Assembly: GCA_947501475.1 (NCBI GenBank)
Contig: CANMWA010000006.1
Coordinates: 186,001-250,000 of the forward strand
Length of the DNA stretch: 64,000 nucleotides
Direction of reading: 5' to 3'
Source of the DNA: an uncultured Aquimarina sp.
GTDB taxonomy: Bacteria > Bacteroidota > Bacteroidia > Flavobacteriales > Flavobacteriaceae
This document shows, piece by piece, positions 27,585 through 36,240 of this stretch (positions are counted from its first letter, which is position 1; each line of letters begins with the position of its first letter). The position numbers and the translations under genes are program-made. Below the pieces are notes generated by a model. It was not told the origin of the DNA. It saw only the letters and a list, made by a program, of their open reading frames with translations, and did not search any database.

Positions 27585-28420
27585 ACAGGTTCTAATTTAA
27601 GTTGTTTTCTAAACTCTGAAGGCGAAAAAGAAGTATGCTTTTTAAACATTCTGCTCAAGTGTGATGCATCTTCAAAACCAAGTTCGTATGCAATCTCTTT
27701 AGCAGTTTTTTCTGTATAGAAAAGTAGGCGTTTAGATTCTAAAATAATGCGATCATGTATGATCTGTAAAGGGCTCTTCTCAAATTTAGCAAAATTATTC
27801 GACAATGTCTTTGGAGATTTAAACAATTTTTCGGCATAAAACGCTACAGAGTGCTCTTTTCTAAAATTATATTCTACCAAGCCATTAAACTTACGTAATA
27901 GATCTACCTGATCCCCAACTTTATTATAATTATCCTGTTGTTTGATCAATCGTGTTGTGGTGATAATAAATCGAGCCGTTAACATACGTAGCATTTCTGC
28001 TTGTATGGTATCTATGGTATCCATCTCATCTAAGAATATCTGATGAAACAGCTCTAGTTTATTGCGATCCTTATCATCAAGATGCACTACAGGGATCACA
28101 CTATTACCATAAAAAAGAACACCCATACAGCTTACCTCTTTATCGTGATCTTTGATACAATAAAACTCTCTGTTAAACTGGTATACGATCAAATCTGAAC
28201 CTTCAATATATTTAAAGTATTGGTTTGGGGTTAATACAATAATATTATCTTTTTCGATAGTAGTAGATATCCCATCAATCTCTATTGTTAGTGGTTTATC
28301 TCGTACCCATATAAAGGTAAACAACCCTACAAGTTGTGATGTTTTATATGATGTTATTAGCTCTTGGTCTGCTATTTTTAATACTGCTGCTGTCGAAAAT
28401 TCTGTAAACTCTTTGATCAT
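27572..28420 (-). CDS. AraC family regulator of the adjacent stress regulon
   Basis: 282 residues. The N-terminal 170 residues are cupin-like and include cysteines (YCIKDHDKEVSCMG) that could sense redox state; the C-terminal 100 residues carry the AraC double helix-turn-helix with GFEDASHLSRMFKKHTSFSPSEFRK. The gene is followed by three units that each carry the same 21-bp-period direct-repeat operator, so I infer it activates them. Operator copy A begins in its last four codons. I see no copy upstream of the gene itself. Confidence 0.87.
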   Translation of the reverse strand: MIKEFTEFSTAAVLKIADQELITSYKTSQLVGLFTFIWVRDKPLTIEIDGISTTIEKDNIIVLTPNQYFKYIEGSDLIVYQFNREFYCIKDHDKEVSCMGVLFYGNSVIPVVHLDDKDRNKLELFHQIFLDEMDTIDTIQAEMLRMLTARFIITTTRLIKQQDNYNKVGDQVDLLRKFNGLVEYNFRKEHSVAFYAEKLFKSPKTLSNNFAKFEKSPLQIIHDRIILESKRLLFYTEKTAKEIAYELGFEDASHLSRMFKKHTSFSPSEFRKQLKLEPVGKN

Positions 28421-28510
28421 ATATCATAAGTCGTGCTTATGTGTGTTTTATTACAAAAGTAAATGATAAGGTTGTGTTAATAATAGTGGTGCGTATCTCA
28501 AACTCTCCGT

Positions 28511-28564
28511 CTTCATTCCTTTCTATGAAAGGAGTGAAGCCACCTCCCTTCAGATCCAAGGGAG
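28511..28564. repeat. Tandem hairpin intergenic repeat
   Basis: Two adjacent stem-loops: CTTCATTCCTTT (28511-28522) with AAAGGAGTGAAG (28528-28539), and CTCCCTT (28544-28550) with AAGGGAG (28558-28564). The arrangement is typical of dispersed palindromic repeats of Bacteroidota. No T run follows, so it is not a standard terminator. Confidence 0.55.
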
Positions 28565-28676
28565 AAGCTTTATGATATTCAATTCTATATGATCTAAGCA
28601 AAAGCGCTCTCTTTGTGTAAATTTCAATACCGTAGGAATCGTAAGAAAGAGGGATTAGAAAGCATCATTACAAAGT

Positions 28677-29201
28677 TTATTTCCAATCCTTCTTGTCGAT
28701 ACTAAAAACATTAAATACATCTTCGGTTCGTTTTTCAAAGGTCATCCCATTTTTTATGGCCACTTTTTCAGAACCGATATTGTCGATATGTACCACAGAG
28801 ATTAATGAATCAGTAAAATTGTTTTCAAAGGCGTAGTTTTTACAGGTATTAGCGGCTTCAAAAGCATATCCCTGATTCCAAAATTTGGGAAGGATAGAAT
28901 ACCCAACCTCTAATCGCTCGACATCGTCTACTGTTTGTACCAAAATGCCACATTGCCCTATAAATTGATTGGTTTGTTTATCAATCAAAACATTCATGCC
29001 TCCCAGGTCATTTTCGTAACGATTAAAAGCTTTGTCAAACCAGGCTTTGCATAATCCGGTGGGAGATAATGTTACATCAAGTCCTAAAAACAGGGCTACA
29101 TTTTTTTCTTTAAACAAAGGAACCCAAATGTCAAAATCATCGGGTGTTAAGAGTCTAAAACTTAGCCTTTCGGTTTGATGCCCTGTAAGTAAATATTTCA
29201 T
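28677..29201 (-). CDS. GNAT family N-acetyltransferase (RimJ/RimL-like)
   Basis: 174 residues. The acetyl-CoA pattern is visible as VGYSILPKFWNQGYAFEAA, and the N-terminal TERLSFRLLTPDD is typical of the RimJ/RimL branch, which acetylates protein N-termini or small amines. It begins 2 bases after the stop of the upstream hydrolase gene on the same strand, so the pair is an operon. The substrate is unknown. Confidence 0.85.
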   Translation of the reverse strand: MKYLLTGHQTERLSFRLLTPDDFDIWVPLFKEKNVALFLGLDVTLSPTGLCKAWFDKAFNRYENDLGGMNVLIDKQTNQFIGQCGILVQTVDDVERLEVGYSILPKFWNQGYAFEAANTCKNYAFENNFTDSLISVVHIDNIGSEKVAIKNGMTFEKRTEDVFNVFSIDKKDWK

Positions 29202-29203
29202 AA

Positions 29204-30307
29204 CTATTGATTATCCTTTGCGTATAAGTATGTTGCAGCCACATCACCCATTTTTTTGTGATTATGACCGGTATTGGGTACTATTTTTAATTGCCAATTA
29301 AAATCTGTGTTCATTGCTTCGGCTTTTGCCTTGGCATTATTATAAAAGTAAGTGCCTCGCTCTAACCGGTGCATCCCTTGTTTATTGACCGAAACCGAAT
29401 GTAGTAATGTCCCTCCTTTTTCATTTTCGTTATCGAGCTCTCCTATCAATATCACCAGTTTTTTCTTAAACACCAAAGGTAGGTTTTCTTCAAAAAAAGG
29501 AGCGCCCTTTACCCCAAACGGAAGTTTAAAATCAAAACTCGGTAAAGTATAAAAACCAGAGTTTGCAGCGATAATATGATTTGCTTTTGATGTGGTATTA
29601 AATACAGCCATGCGATGCAGGATTTGCCCGCCGGCAGAGTGGCCAAAGATATCATAACTGGTTTGTGTAGAATTAAGGTGTTGCACTACTGCATCAAAAA
29701 CCCTATCAAAATCATTAAAGATCCATTGCTTGGGATCGGTATTTACTTTGAAGGTAAATTTATCCTCATCCATTTTGGCGATATTGGTATCCTCGATATA
29801 GGTTACTCCATTTTTTAAGTCAAGATCATACATAATCCCGCATAAGTGATAGGCTCCAAAATCATAGGTTTCTTCTGGATACATGAGGGATACGATCAAA
29901 ACGCCATATTGTTCTGACTCTTCAATCCAGGCATCGCGATAACTATCACCATTTCTACCCGCGCCGGGGATCACCATCAAAATCCTGGAGTTGGTGGTGT
30001 AGTTTTTGGGTTTGTGATAAAAGACACGTATTGGTGTATTGAGGTCGCCATTTTTACCTTCGATCAAAAACTCACCAGAGCCTTCTTGTATAGTAATGTC
30101 GTTTATCACCAGATTTTTTTTGGCCTCGAGATCACTTTTTTTGATCAGATCCATTTTGCAATGTGGGCAAGTACCGGGCTCAACAAAAGAAAGCGCATCA
30201 CAGGATAGATCACAAGGGGTACATACATATTCGCCTTCTTTAGTTTTGCAGTTTGATATTAATAATCCAAAACTAAAGAGTAGTACAAAAAAAGATATTC
30301 GTTTCAT
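29204..30307 (-). CDS. Lipoprotein with heavy-metal-binding domain fused to alpha/beta hydrolase
   Basis: 367 residues with a lipobox (LLISNC, cysteine 20). Residues about 27-52 form a short metal-binding motif (YVCTPCDLSCD, then GTCPHCKMDLIKK) like that found in copper and heavy-metal efflux proteins. An alpha/beta hydrolase follows: oxyanion region VIPGAGRNGDS, nucleophile in FGHSAGG, acid probably in GELDNE and histidine in NTGHNHKK. It should face the periplasm. The fusion suggests an esterase or peptidase whose activity or location depends on metal. It is cotranscribed with the GNAT gene. Confidence 0.78.
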   Translation of the reverse strand: MKRISFFVLLFSFGLLISNCKTKEGEYVCTPCDLSCDALSFVEPGTCPHCKMDLIKKSDLEAKKNLVINDITIQEGSGEFLIEGKNGDLNTPIRVFYHKPKNYTTNSRILMVIPGAGRNGDSYRDAWIEESEQYGVLIVSLMYPEETYDFGAYHLCGIMYDLDLKNGVTYIEDTNIAKMDEDKFTFKVNTDPKQWIFNDFDRVFDAVVQHLNSTQTSYDIFGHSAGGQILHRMAVFNTTSKANHIIAANSGFYTLPSFDFKLPFGVKGAPFFEENLPLVFKKKLVILIGELDNENEKGGTLLHSVSVNKQGMHRLERGTYFYNNAKAKAEAMNTDFNWQLKIVPNTGHNHKKMGDVAATYLYAKDNQ

Positions 30308-30358
30308 GATTAAAACGTTTTTTTGATGATGAATAAAGGTATTGATTTTTAGTTTACG

Positions 30359-31399
30359 CTACATATCCTTAGTCATGGCATAGAGTGCTTCAGAAATATC
30401 TCCTACGTTTTTATTTTTTTGATTGGTAAGGATCACAATAGTGATTTTGTCTTGTTTAAAATTGCGAACGATACACTCATAGTTGCCACTTGATCCGTGG
30501 TGAGAATGTTCGATGACAGTATTGTTTTTCCATTGGCATGATCCTAACGGAGCTTGAATATGATGCTCTCCGGTCTTGGCCACTTCAGAAAGAAATTGCA
30601 GCGATGTTTTACTAATAATCTTTAAATTATGTAATCGTTGCAGCCAATTGCTTAGATCTCTTGCTGTTGCATTAAATAGAACCGAAGGAACATTTACTTT
30701 ATAATTATCCTCTTTAAATTCTTTGTCAAAAGGGATGGCCATAAGTGAGCGATCCTGATACGGGTATTGTTGCTTGATTACTGTACCTGCAAGTTGGTTG
30801 GGTGCGAATAGATGTTCTTGTGCGTATTTCTTAAACGGTTGATTGGTGATCTTTTCGATGATTTTGATCAATAAGATTGGGCTATAATTGGTGTATAAAT
30901 AATCTGATCCCGGTGCGAAGGCAAGCGTATCGATCTTAGTAAGATCATTCATGATATCTTGCTCATGTATAGCAAGGTTTTTACTAAAATATGCACCCCA
31001 ATTTATCTTAGGTAACCCACCAGAATATTGTAGCAGGTGTTTTATAGATACGGTTTCGGCCCATTTTGGTAATCCAGATAGGTAAGTACTAATCTTATCA
31101 TCGATTTGCAGTAGATTTTTTTCTTTAAGCTGCATGATGGCTACTGCAGGAAACTCTTTGTATACCGATCCAATATTAAATCGATAATCGCTGGTAAGCA
31201 TCGTTTTCTTAGTACTATCGGTATAGCCAAATGATTTCTCGTAGATGGTTTTTCCGTTTTTAAGAATGAGCACATTTCCGTTAAGGGTACCATTTTGGTA
31301 ATGTGAATTTAATAAAGAGTCGATGTCTTTGTGTTCATTAGATGCAAACGCTAACAGCGTTATGAAGCATAGAACAACTGTGCTAAGGATTTTTTTCAT
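30359..31399 (-). CDS. Serine hydrolase, class C beta-lactamase/esterase family
   Basis: 346 residues from ATG at 31399, chosen over a GTG at 31489 because it begins a good signal peptide (cleavage after LAFA). The nucleophile motif is S-V-Y-K in IGSVYKEFPAVA, the second motif is YTNYSP, and the third is HSHHGSSGNYE near the C-terminus. Members act as penicillin-binding-protein-like esterases or peptidases in the periplasm; true beta-lactamase activity cannot be inferred. Confidence 0.85.
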   Translation of the reverse strand: MKKILSTVVLCFITLLAFASNEHKDIDSLLNSHYQNGTLNGNVLILKNGKTIYEKSFGYTDSTKKTMLTSDYRFNIGSVYKEFPAVAIMQLKEKNLLQIDDKISTYLSGLPKWAETVSIKHLLQYSGGLPKINWGAYFSKNLAIHEQDIMNDLTKIDTLAFAPGSDYLYTNYSPILLIKIIEKITNQPFKKYAQEHLFAPNQLAGTVIKQQYPYQDRSLMAIPFDKEFKEDNYKVNVPSVLFNATARDLSNWLQRLHNLKIISKTSLQFLSEVAKTGEHHIQAPLGSCQWKNNTVIEHSHHGSSGNYECIVRNFKQDKITIVILTNQKNKNVGDISEALYAMTKDM

Positions 31400-31477
31400 G
31401 ATTTGATTGATTGATTGATGAATGTTTTTACTCTTTGTATGACGATATACTACAGTATATGTTACATATAGATAGTA

Positions 31478-31527
31478 AAAGAGTAACACCCACAGGTCTC
31501 AAAGACCTGCGGGGGTTATTCTTTTTT
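31478..31527 (-). terminator. Terminator downstream of the 157-residue membrane protein gene
   Basis: CAGGTCT (31493-31499) pairs with AGACCTG (31503-31509), with further pairing of AAGAGTAAC to GTTATTCTT outside. A/T runs on both sides allow action on either strand. It is a close relative of the hairpin at 32081-32136. Confidence 0.75.
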
Positions 31528-31540
31528 AAAAATTTTGAGA

Positions 31541-32014
31541 TCAACCTTTTGCAATGCTATTTTTCCAATCCTCTTTGATATTGATCATTTTATTAAGGTA
31601 GGGTATTAATGCGATTAATTCTAGCCTTACGGTAAAATCCAAACCTGTGTTTTCTACTACCAATGGTAATATCATTACAGACATACATAGTATAATCCCC
31701 AGTGCTGCATCTGTAATAGCTAATGTAACGGCCCAGCTTTTTTCGGTCCAAAGTCCAAATGATACTAAACCTTTTAATGCAAATAATGATATTAGAGTAA
31801 CTCCGATTACCGAAAGGGGTTTGATAGTTTCTATACCATATAATGATAAATCAAAATCTTTTCCTAATAAGCCAAAAGCTAATCCAACTGGGCCTAAAAA
31901 ACCAAAAAGAACAAATATCCACAAGAATATTTTGATCCATACAGGTAATAAGTTTCTTCTTCTTTCTTTTGGTGTAGTAACGTATAGATCGTTTGCAGTT
32001 TCTTTTTCTGTCAT
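31541..32014 (-). CDS. Four-helix membrane protein of unknown function
   Basis: 157 residues. A charged N-terminus (TPKERRRNLLPVWIK) is followed by four membrane segments and a short C-terminal tail. I do not recognise the family. Hairpin terminators flank it on both sides, so it is probably a single-gene unit. Confidence 0.6.
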   Translation of the reverse strand: MTEKETANDLYVTTPKERRRNLLPVWIKIFLWIFVLFGFLGPVGLAFGLLGKDFDLSLYGIETIKPLSVIGVTLISLFALKGLVSFGLWTEKSWAVTLAITDAALGIILCMSVMILPLVVENTGLDFTVRLELIALIPYLNKMINIKEDWKNSIAKG

Positions 32015-32080
32015 GTTTTATAATATAAATGTTATAGGTTAATGTATTAGAGGATAGAAATGTTACAGGTCAGGTTATTT

Positions 32081-32136
32081 AAAAAAAGAATAAACCCCAC
32101 AGGTATTTGAGACCTGTGGGGGTTACTCTTTTTTTA
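32081..32136 (-). terminator. Terminator downstream of the 236-residue gene
   Basis: ACCCCACAGGT-like stem: CCCCACAGGT (32095-32104) pairs perfectly with ACCTGTGGGG (32112-32121) around a 7-base loop, with A and T runs outside. It lies upstream of the 157-residue gene and downstream of none on the plus strand; on the minus strand it would stop read-through into the 236-residue gene, so its exact client is uncertain. Confidence 0.7.
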
Positions 32137-32161
32137 AAACTGATGAGGTTTTTGTATTTGG

Positions 32162-32872
32162 TTACAAATTATTAAGAGACGATACAATCTCTTCTTCTTG
32201 TTCCTCGACCACAACGCTACCATTTTTGTTAGGGATACGATATAATTCTCGTTTAGAGGGCTCATCCTCGAATACGATATCGGCGGCTGCATTTATCTTT
32301 CGCAAAATAGCATACAGATCGTTTAGCAGTTCTACGCGACCCTCGGTATCTACAGTACGAGTACCTTTTTTTAGCTCTTGTATCTTGTTGGCCTCTCGCA
32401 ATGCATTTGCCAGTGTAACAGGCTGGTTTAAGATCTCTTTTGGAGTCCCAACAGCTTCGAGCGTAGTACAATGCTGGGCGATGGTATCGGTTAATCCTTC
32501 CATAAATTGGATCATTTTGGTTTGGTTACCGGTAATGTTTCTATATCGACCAACCCCAAACTGCTTTTGTATTGCTTTTTGACTCGGAAAAGCATCAAGC
32601 ACCCAATATTTTAATCGCTTAAAATAAGCACGACAATCTTGCATCGCAATATCTACTGCTTCTGTTTTTTCTTGTAACTGCGCTACATTAAGTTCATCAC
32701 CACCCTCTTTATACCCCAGTACTACTTTTTGCTCTAACTGGGCAATAAAAGTGTTGTTGAGTTTTGCATCAAATGTGGTAAATTGATTGATGTCTTGTTT
32801 TAGGTGTGCTACGGTAGTGTCCCCAAATTCTAAAAGTTCACTGTCTTTTAATCTAAAATTGCGTTCTGCCAT
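32162..32872 (-). CDS. Hypothetical helical protein
   Basis: 236 residues with no signal or membrane segment. It is largely helical, with a central segment FGVGRYRNITGNQTKMIQFM and an acidic end (VVVEEQEEEIVSS). Similar uncharacterised proteins occur in Bacteroidota as I recall, without a known role. The 21-bp minisatellite lies just upstream of it (32958-33182), so the repeat sits in or near its promoter region. Confidence 0.6.
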   Translation of the reverse strand: MAERNFRLKDSELLEFGDTTVAHLKQDINQFTTFDAKLNNTFIAQLEQKVVLGYKEGGDELNVAQLQEKTEAVDIAMQDCRAYFKRLKYWVLDAFPSQKAIQKQFGVGRYRNITGNQTKMIQFMEGLTDTIAQHCTTLEAVGTPKEILNQPVTLANALREANKIQELKKGTRTVDTEGRVELLNDLYAILRKINAAADIVFEDEPSKRELYRIPNKNGSVVVEEQEEEIVSSLNNL

Positions 32873-32957
32873 TTTTTAGTTTTTGATTTGTTAGTAAAAA
32901 AATATCGAAATACATATAATTTTTATAGCAAATGCTACTTTGTAAGCAGATAACCCT

Positions 32958-33182
32958 CATGACAACAGGCACAACATTCTTGACAATACGTAAGCCTATC
33001 TTGACAGTATGAATACCGATCTTGACAAGGTGCAAGCTCCTCTAGACAACATGCACAATGTGCTTGACAATCGGGAAGCCTATCTTGACAAAAAGAATGG
33101 TCTTCTTGACAATCGGGAAGCTTCTCTTGACAACATGAAAGCTTCTCTTGACAACACGGAAGATCCTCTTGACAAATTATAA
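32958..33182. repeat. 21-bp tandem repeat (minisatellite), about ten units
   Basis: Ten units of exactly 21 bp and a partial eleventh, each starting CTTGACAA or a close variant, for example CTTGACAATCGGGAAGCCTA. The first unit (32958) and the fourth (CTAGACAAC) are the most divergent. Because 21 bp is seven codons, every open frame gives a heptad repeat. On the plus strand ATG 33009 to TAA 33182 reads 57 residues with a LDNREAS-like heptad; on the minus strand a Cys-Gln-Glu heptad runs 83 residues. I do not call either a gene. Confidence 0.92.
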
Positions 33183-33291
33183 CCAACTGCTATAAAATAC
33201 TATGTATGTAATTGCAACGTGACGATTGCATGGGGTGGGTTTGCCGTTAAGCGGTGGCGAATATAGGAAATGTTTTTTTAATTTGAAAGTT

Positions 33292-33363
33292 GGGGGGGGG
33301 GAGTCGGGAGTTGGAAGTTGGAAGTTGGAAGGTGGAAGTTGGAAGGTGGAAGTTGGAAGGTGG
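33292..33363. repeat. G-rich repeat: G10 run and 7-bp GTTGGAA units
   Basis: Ten G residues at 33292-33301 are followed by about nine copies of a 7-bp unit alternating GTTGGAA and GGTGGAA. The strand is almost all purine. Such repeats are often mis-annotated as short proteins in Bacteroidota. The G run could slip in length during replication. Confidence 0.88.
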
Positions 33364-33399
33364 AATTGGTTGGGTGTTTTGTTATTGCGGCTCTTTGGT

Positions 33400-34101
33400 T
33401 TATGTAAAGTACATAACTATCATGCATACAGGCATAAGTAAATATGCTAAAAAAATAATTTTATCCTCATTTATTTTTAATAGCAACTTTGATGTTTTAT
33501 TTAAAATCCAAAGGGCTAAAATGAATGTATATAGGATTAGGGTATTTTGAATAAACCAAAACAACGTTACTAGTGTCATTCCTACTAATGATATTATTGT
33601 CAAAACAATAGCGATATCCAAGCTTGAAGAAATAGTAAATCCATAAAATGATTTTAAAATTTCTCCAAAAATTGGTAATATTTTTTTGTCAGTGGTATTG
33701 TTTAATAGGTCAGTTGTATAAAATAGCCAAGGGCTAAAAACTACTAATCCTAAATATTTAAACCAATGTAAAGTTTCTTTTCGTTTGTTAGTTCCCCATT
33801 TTAATGACATCCAGCATAGCAGGCTAATTAAAATTGTAATTAAAAAGAATAGACCAGGTTCTATTTTAAATGACATTAAAATTGCATTTAGAATTATTCC
33901 TGAAATTGCAATTACCCCAAAAAAGTTACCTAGTTTTTTTAAATCTAAACTTATATCCGAAATAGACCTCCACCTTAAAAAGTCTATTGTTTTAGAATCT
34001 AATTTGTTTATGAATTCTTTTCCCTCTTCAGTTTGTCGTATTCCTTTTTTTGCAATAAAAAACCAACAAAGTAACTGTAAAAGAAAAGCTATTAAGTTCA
34101 T
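33400..34101 (-). CDS. Membrane protein of unknown function
   Basis: 233 residues with about six membrane segments and a soluble loop (IRQTEEGKEFINKLDSK) after the first. No catalytic motif is visible. It is the last gene of a minus-strand accessory run; a 13-bp inverted repeat lies between it and the deaminase gene upstream. It could be a membrane partner in the defence region, but only position supports that. Confidence 0.55.
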   Translation of the reverse strand: MNLIAFLLQLLCWFFIAKKGIRQTEEGKEFINKLDSKTIDFLRWRSISDISLDLKKLGNFFGVIAISGIILNAILMSFKIEPGLFFLITILISLLCWMSLKWGTNKRKETLHWFKYLGLVVFSPWLFYTTDLLNNTTDKKILPIFGEILKSFYGFTISSSLDIAIVLTIISLVGMTLVTLFWFIQNTLILYTFILALWILNKTSKLLLKINEDKIIFLAYLLMPVCMIVMYFT

Positions 34102-34139
34102 GTTTTTTGATTATGGTGAATGGTTTGTGTATGGTATGT

Positions 34140-34176
34140 ACCCAACAAAGGGGATGCATTATACCCTTTGTTGGGT
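34140..34176 (-). other. Perfect inverted repeat with attC-like ends
   Basis: ACCCAACAAAGGG (34140-34152) pairs with CCCTTTGTTGGGT (34164-34176) across 11 bases. The outer seven bases fit the integron attC core boxes RYYYAAC and GTTRRRY. No T run follows on either strand, so it is not an ordinary terminator. It sits directly after the deaminase gene stop. It is shorter than typical attC sites. Confidence 0.6.
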
Positions 34177-34181
34177 ATTCG

Positions 34182-36161
34182 TTATTTTAATAATTCTATT
34201 AATTTTTGTTCATCTAAATCCTTCTGTTCAGTTAAAACAGACGTCAATTTTTCTCTTAAGGTAGCGTCTTGAATTTTTTCAATAAAGTTTTCCCAAATAG
34301 TTTTCTTACTTGGAGTGTTTTCAAGCATTATTGTGACCTCATCTTTGTATGCCATAAAGGGTTCATATAATTTCGTATATGATTTCCCTATTACACCATT
34401 AAATTGAATAAGTTTTAATTTTTTGTTCCGGTTATAAGATAGAATTTGTGGTTCTGAAATTCCAGGATAGGGATCAATGTAGTACACCTTGTTTACTCCA
34501 AGTTGTGTTGCCTTTTTTGAACAAAGTTCGCATGGACTAGCAGTAGTAAATAGAATTCCATTTTTTAGACCTTGACCACCATACTTACTTATTTGAAGCA
34601 TTGCATTTTCTTCAGCATGAAGAGATTTCGTGTGAACTTGATTTTTTTCCCCCTCAAAGTGGTTATGAATTGTTTTAAAACAGAAAGAACAGTTTTTACC
34701 ATTTAAATCCTTATTACCCCGAGAAGTATCAGAGTCTTTGAAATATTCAGAAATTGCACCAGGAAAAGATTTTGGCTCTTTATTTTTATACTTGAAGTCT
34801 ATATCAACTTTATCAAGTCCCTCACCACGCTCGAATTTACTGTAATGATTCTCATCAAGATTGTTTGTTCTATAATCATCTGCTGTGCGAAGATTACAAG
34901 GGGTTTGACCACTTGGTACATCATTCCAACCTACAGCTTTAATGGAATAAAAAGCATCTGAGACTACTGCACCAACTTGTCTAGAAACACAACCCGAATT
35001 CAATTTTGCATTAAATGCAACTTGCATACATCTTTCGCTTGAAGAAGGTGTAACAATACCTGGTTGTTGTATGAGCGAAATGAATTTTAATAATTGTTCT
35101 TCACGAGTAAAGAAAGGTTCATTTTTATCTGAATCATTAATATCGTCTAAGCGATGATTGATTATATGAATATCGCTTTTTTGAATACAGTTATAAACAT
35201 CAGGACTTGAGAAAACTCCTTTTGAATGATCACTAGTTTTATACTCTGTTGAGTCTAAATCAATAATGTTGTCAATTAATGTTGTTATGTCTTCCTTTAA
35301 TTTTTTTGTATTAACCCTATCTTCTAATCTGCTTTTTAGCCTATTATTCCCATCTTTTGTTGCTAGCATGTAAAACCCCGAATATCTTTCCTTAAAAAAC
35401 ATTATCTCAAGAGAATTCCTTAGAGAATCAATCACTATTTTCGTAGGAGCACTCTTTTGGTCATTATGCTGTTTTCTTGATTTTATTAATCTATTTGTTA
35501 ACTGAGCTAATGTATAGATATAATTGATATCATGAGTTTCTTCAGGGTTTAAAGGGTTGCCACTTTGTCTAATGTTACAACTTAAATGATGCAATAGGTA
35601 AGATCTCCTAAAGTAACCATGTTTCTCTAGTATGGTAAATATTTTAGATGATAGATTTTTAAAATCATTACCGAAAAATTCATCATGTAATTTTTCAAGG
35701 TCATTTTTTGTTTTTACACCTGAAAAATCTCCATTATAAACTTCGATTTGTAGTACAAGAGATGAATTTGACATTAAGTGATTTAAGTCTTTTGAAACAA
35801 TATTTACAACCTCAGTATTGTTTTCATTTTTATTCTCTCGATAGAATTTTAAAAGAATTTTCTTTAATGCTTTATAATCCTGTTTGTAATAACTAATTAA
35901 AAAAAACAGAAGAATATCTTTATACTTGATTATTTCAAATGGTTGCCAATTATTGCCAAATGATAAATAATCAAAACATATACGATGCTTCCGTTTTGCT
36001 ATAACATCATTTATTTCTGATAATTCTCTAATTCCTTTTTTAAGCGTATTGAAGTCACTTGACAAAAGCTCAGCAATTTTTGAGCAACCTGATCCAGTTC
36101 GACCGGTTAAACCGATAATCGAAAAATTTCTTCTTAACTTATATAATTCGTTTAATTCCAT
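34182..36161 (-). CDS. Probable anti-phage dCTP/dCMP deaminase with N-terminal P-loop domain (AvcD type)
   Basis: 659 residues. A P-loop NTPase or kinase-like domain opens the protein (Walker A GRTGSGCS at 20-27; IDSLRNSLEIMFF near 250). A deoxycytidylate-deaminase domain starts near 385 (RCMQVAFNAKLNSGCVSRQVGAVV), with zinc and catalytic residues H515, E517, C544 and C547 in HAEENAM and SPCELC. An extra CSFC-HNH cluster (485-500) could bind a second metal. This architecture is that of AvcD-type defence enzymes, which deplete dCTP and dCMP during phage infection. No AvcI-like RNA can be recognised in the 79-base gap upstream. A HEPN-like gene precedes it. Confidence 0.83.
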   Translation of the reverse strand: MELNELYKLRRNFSIIGLTGRTGSGCSKIAELLSSDFNTLKKGIRELSEINDVIAKRKHRICFDYLSFGNNWQPFEIIKYKDILLFFLISYYKQDYKALKKILLKFYRENKNENNTEVVNIVSKDLNHLMSNSSLVLQIEVYNGDFSGVKTKNDLEKLHDEFFGNDFKNLSSKIFTILEKHGYFRRSYLLHHLSCNIRQSGNPLNPEETHDINYIYTLAQLTNRLIKSRKQHNDQKSAPTKIVIDSLRNSLEIMFFKERYSGFYMLATKDGNNRLKSRLEDRVNTKKLKEDITTLIDNIIDLDSTEYKTSDHSKGVFSSPDVYNCIQKSDIHIINHRLDDINDSDKNEPFFTREEQLLKFISLIQQPGIVTPSSSERCMQVAFNAKLNSGCVSRQVGAVVSDAFYSIKAVGWNDVPSGQTPCNLRTADDYRTNNLDENHYSKFERGEGLDKVDIDFKYKNKEPKSFPGAISEYFKDSDTSRGNKDLNGKNCSFCFKTIHNHFEGEKNQVHTKSLHAEENAMLQISKYGGQGLKNGILFTTASPCELCSKKATQLGVNKVYYIDPYPGISEPQILSYNRNKKLKLIQFNGVIGKSYTKLYEPFMAYKDEVTIMLENTPSKKTIWENFIEKIQDATLREKLTSVLTEQKDLDEQKLIELLK

Positions 36162-36240
36162 TTAGTTTTTATTAATGATGCCCAACGTCTGACTATGAGC
36201 AGTCGCATGCTTTAGGTTGCTATTGTTGATAGGTCTTGTT

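Noticed and set aside
32958..33182. CRISPR array
   Set aside because: Units are contiguous 21-bp repeats with no unique spacers, and no cas gene is present.
32958..33182. Row of TTGACA -35 boxes
   Set aside because: TTGACA is not the Bacteroidota -33 element and no -7 box follows each copy; it is a by-product of the repeat unit. The likeness of TTGACAA to the operator core at 26.2-27.6 kb also seems coincidental.
32935..33186. Minus-strand 83-codon Cys/Gln-rich ORF over the 21-bp array
   Set aside because: It is entirely the translated minisatellite; a plus-strand frame of equal quality exists, so neither can be called a gene from sequence alone.
33226..33550. Short plus-strand ORFs of 71 and 86 codons across the G-rich array
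   Set aside because: Their sequence is mostly the translated 7-bp repeat (Gly-Ser-Trp-Lys-type runs); they overlap a better minus-strand gene and have no homology signal that I recognise.
34140..34176. Rho-independent terminator
   Set aside because: The stem is strong but no T run follows on either strand; attC-like boxes explain it better.
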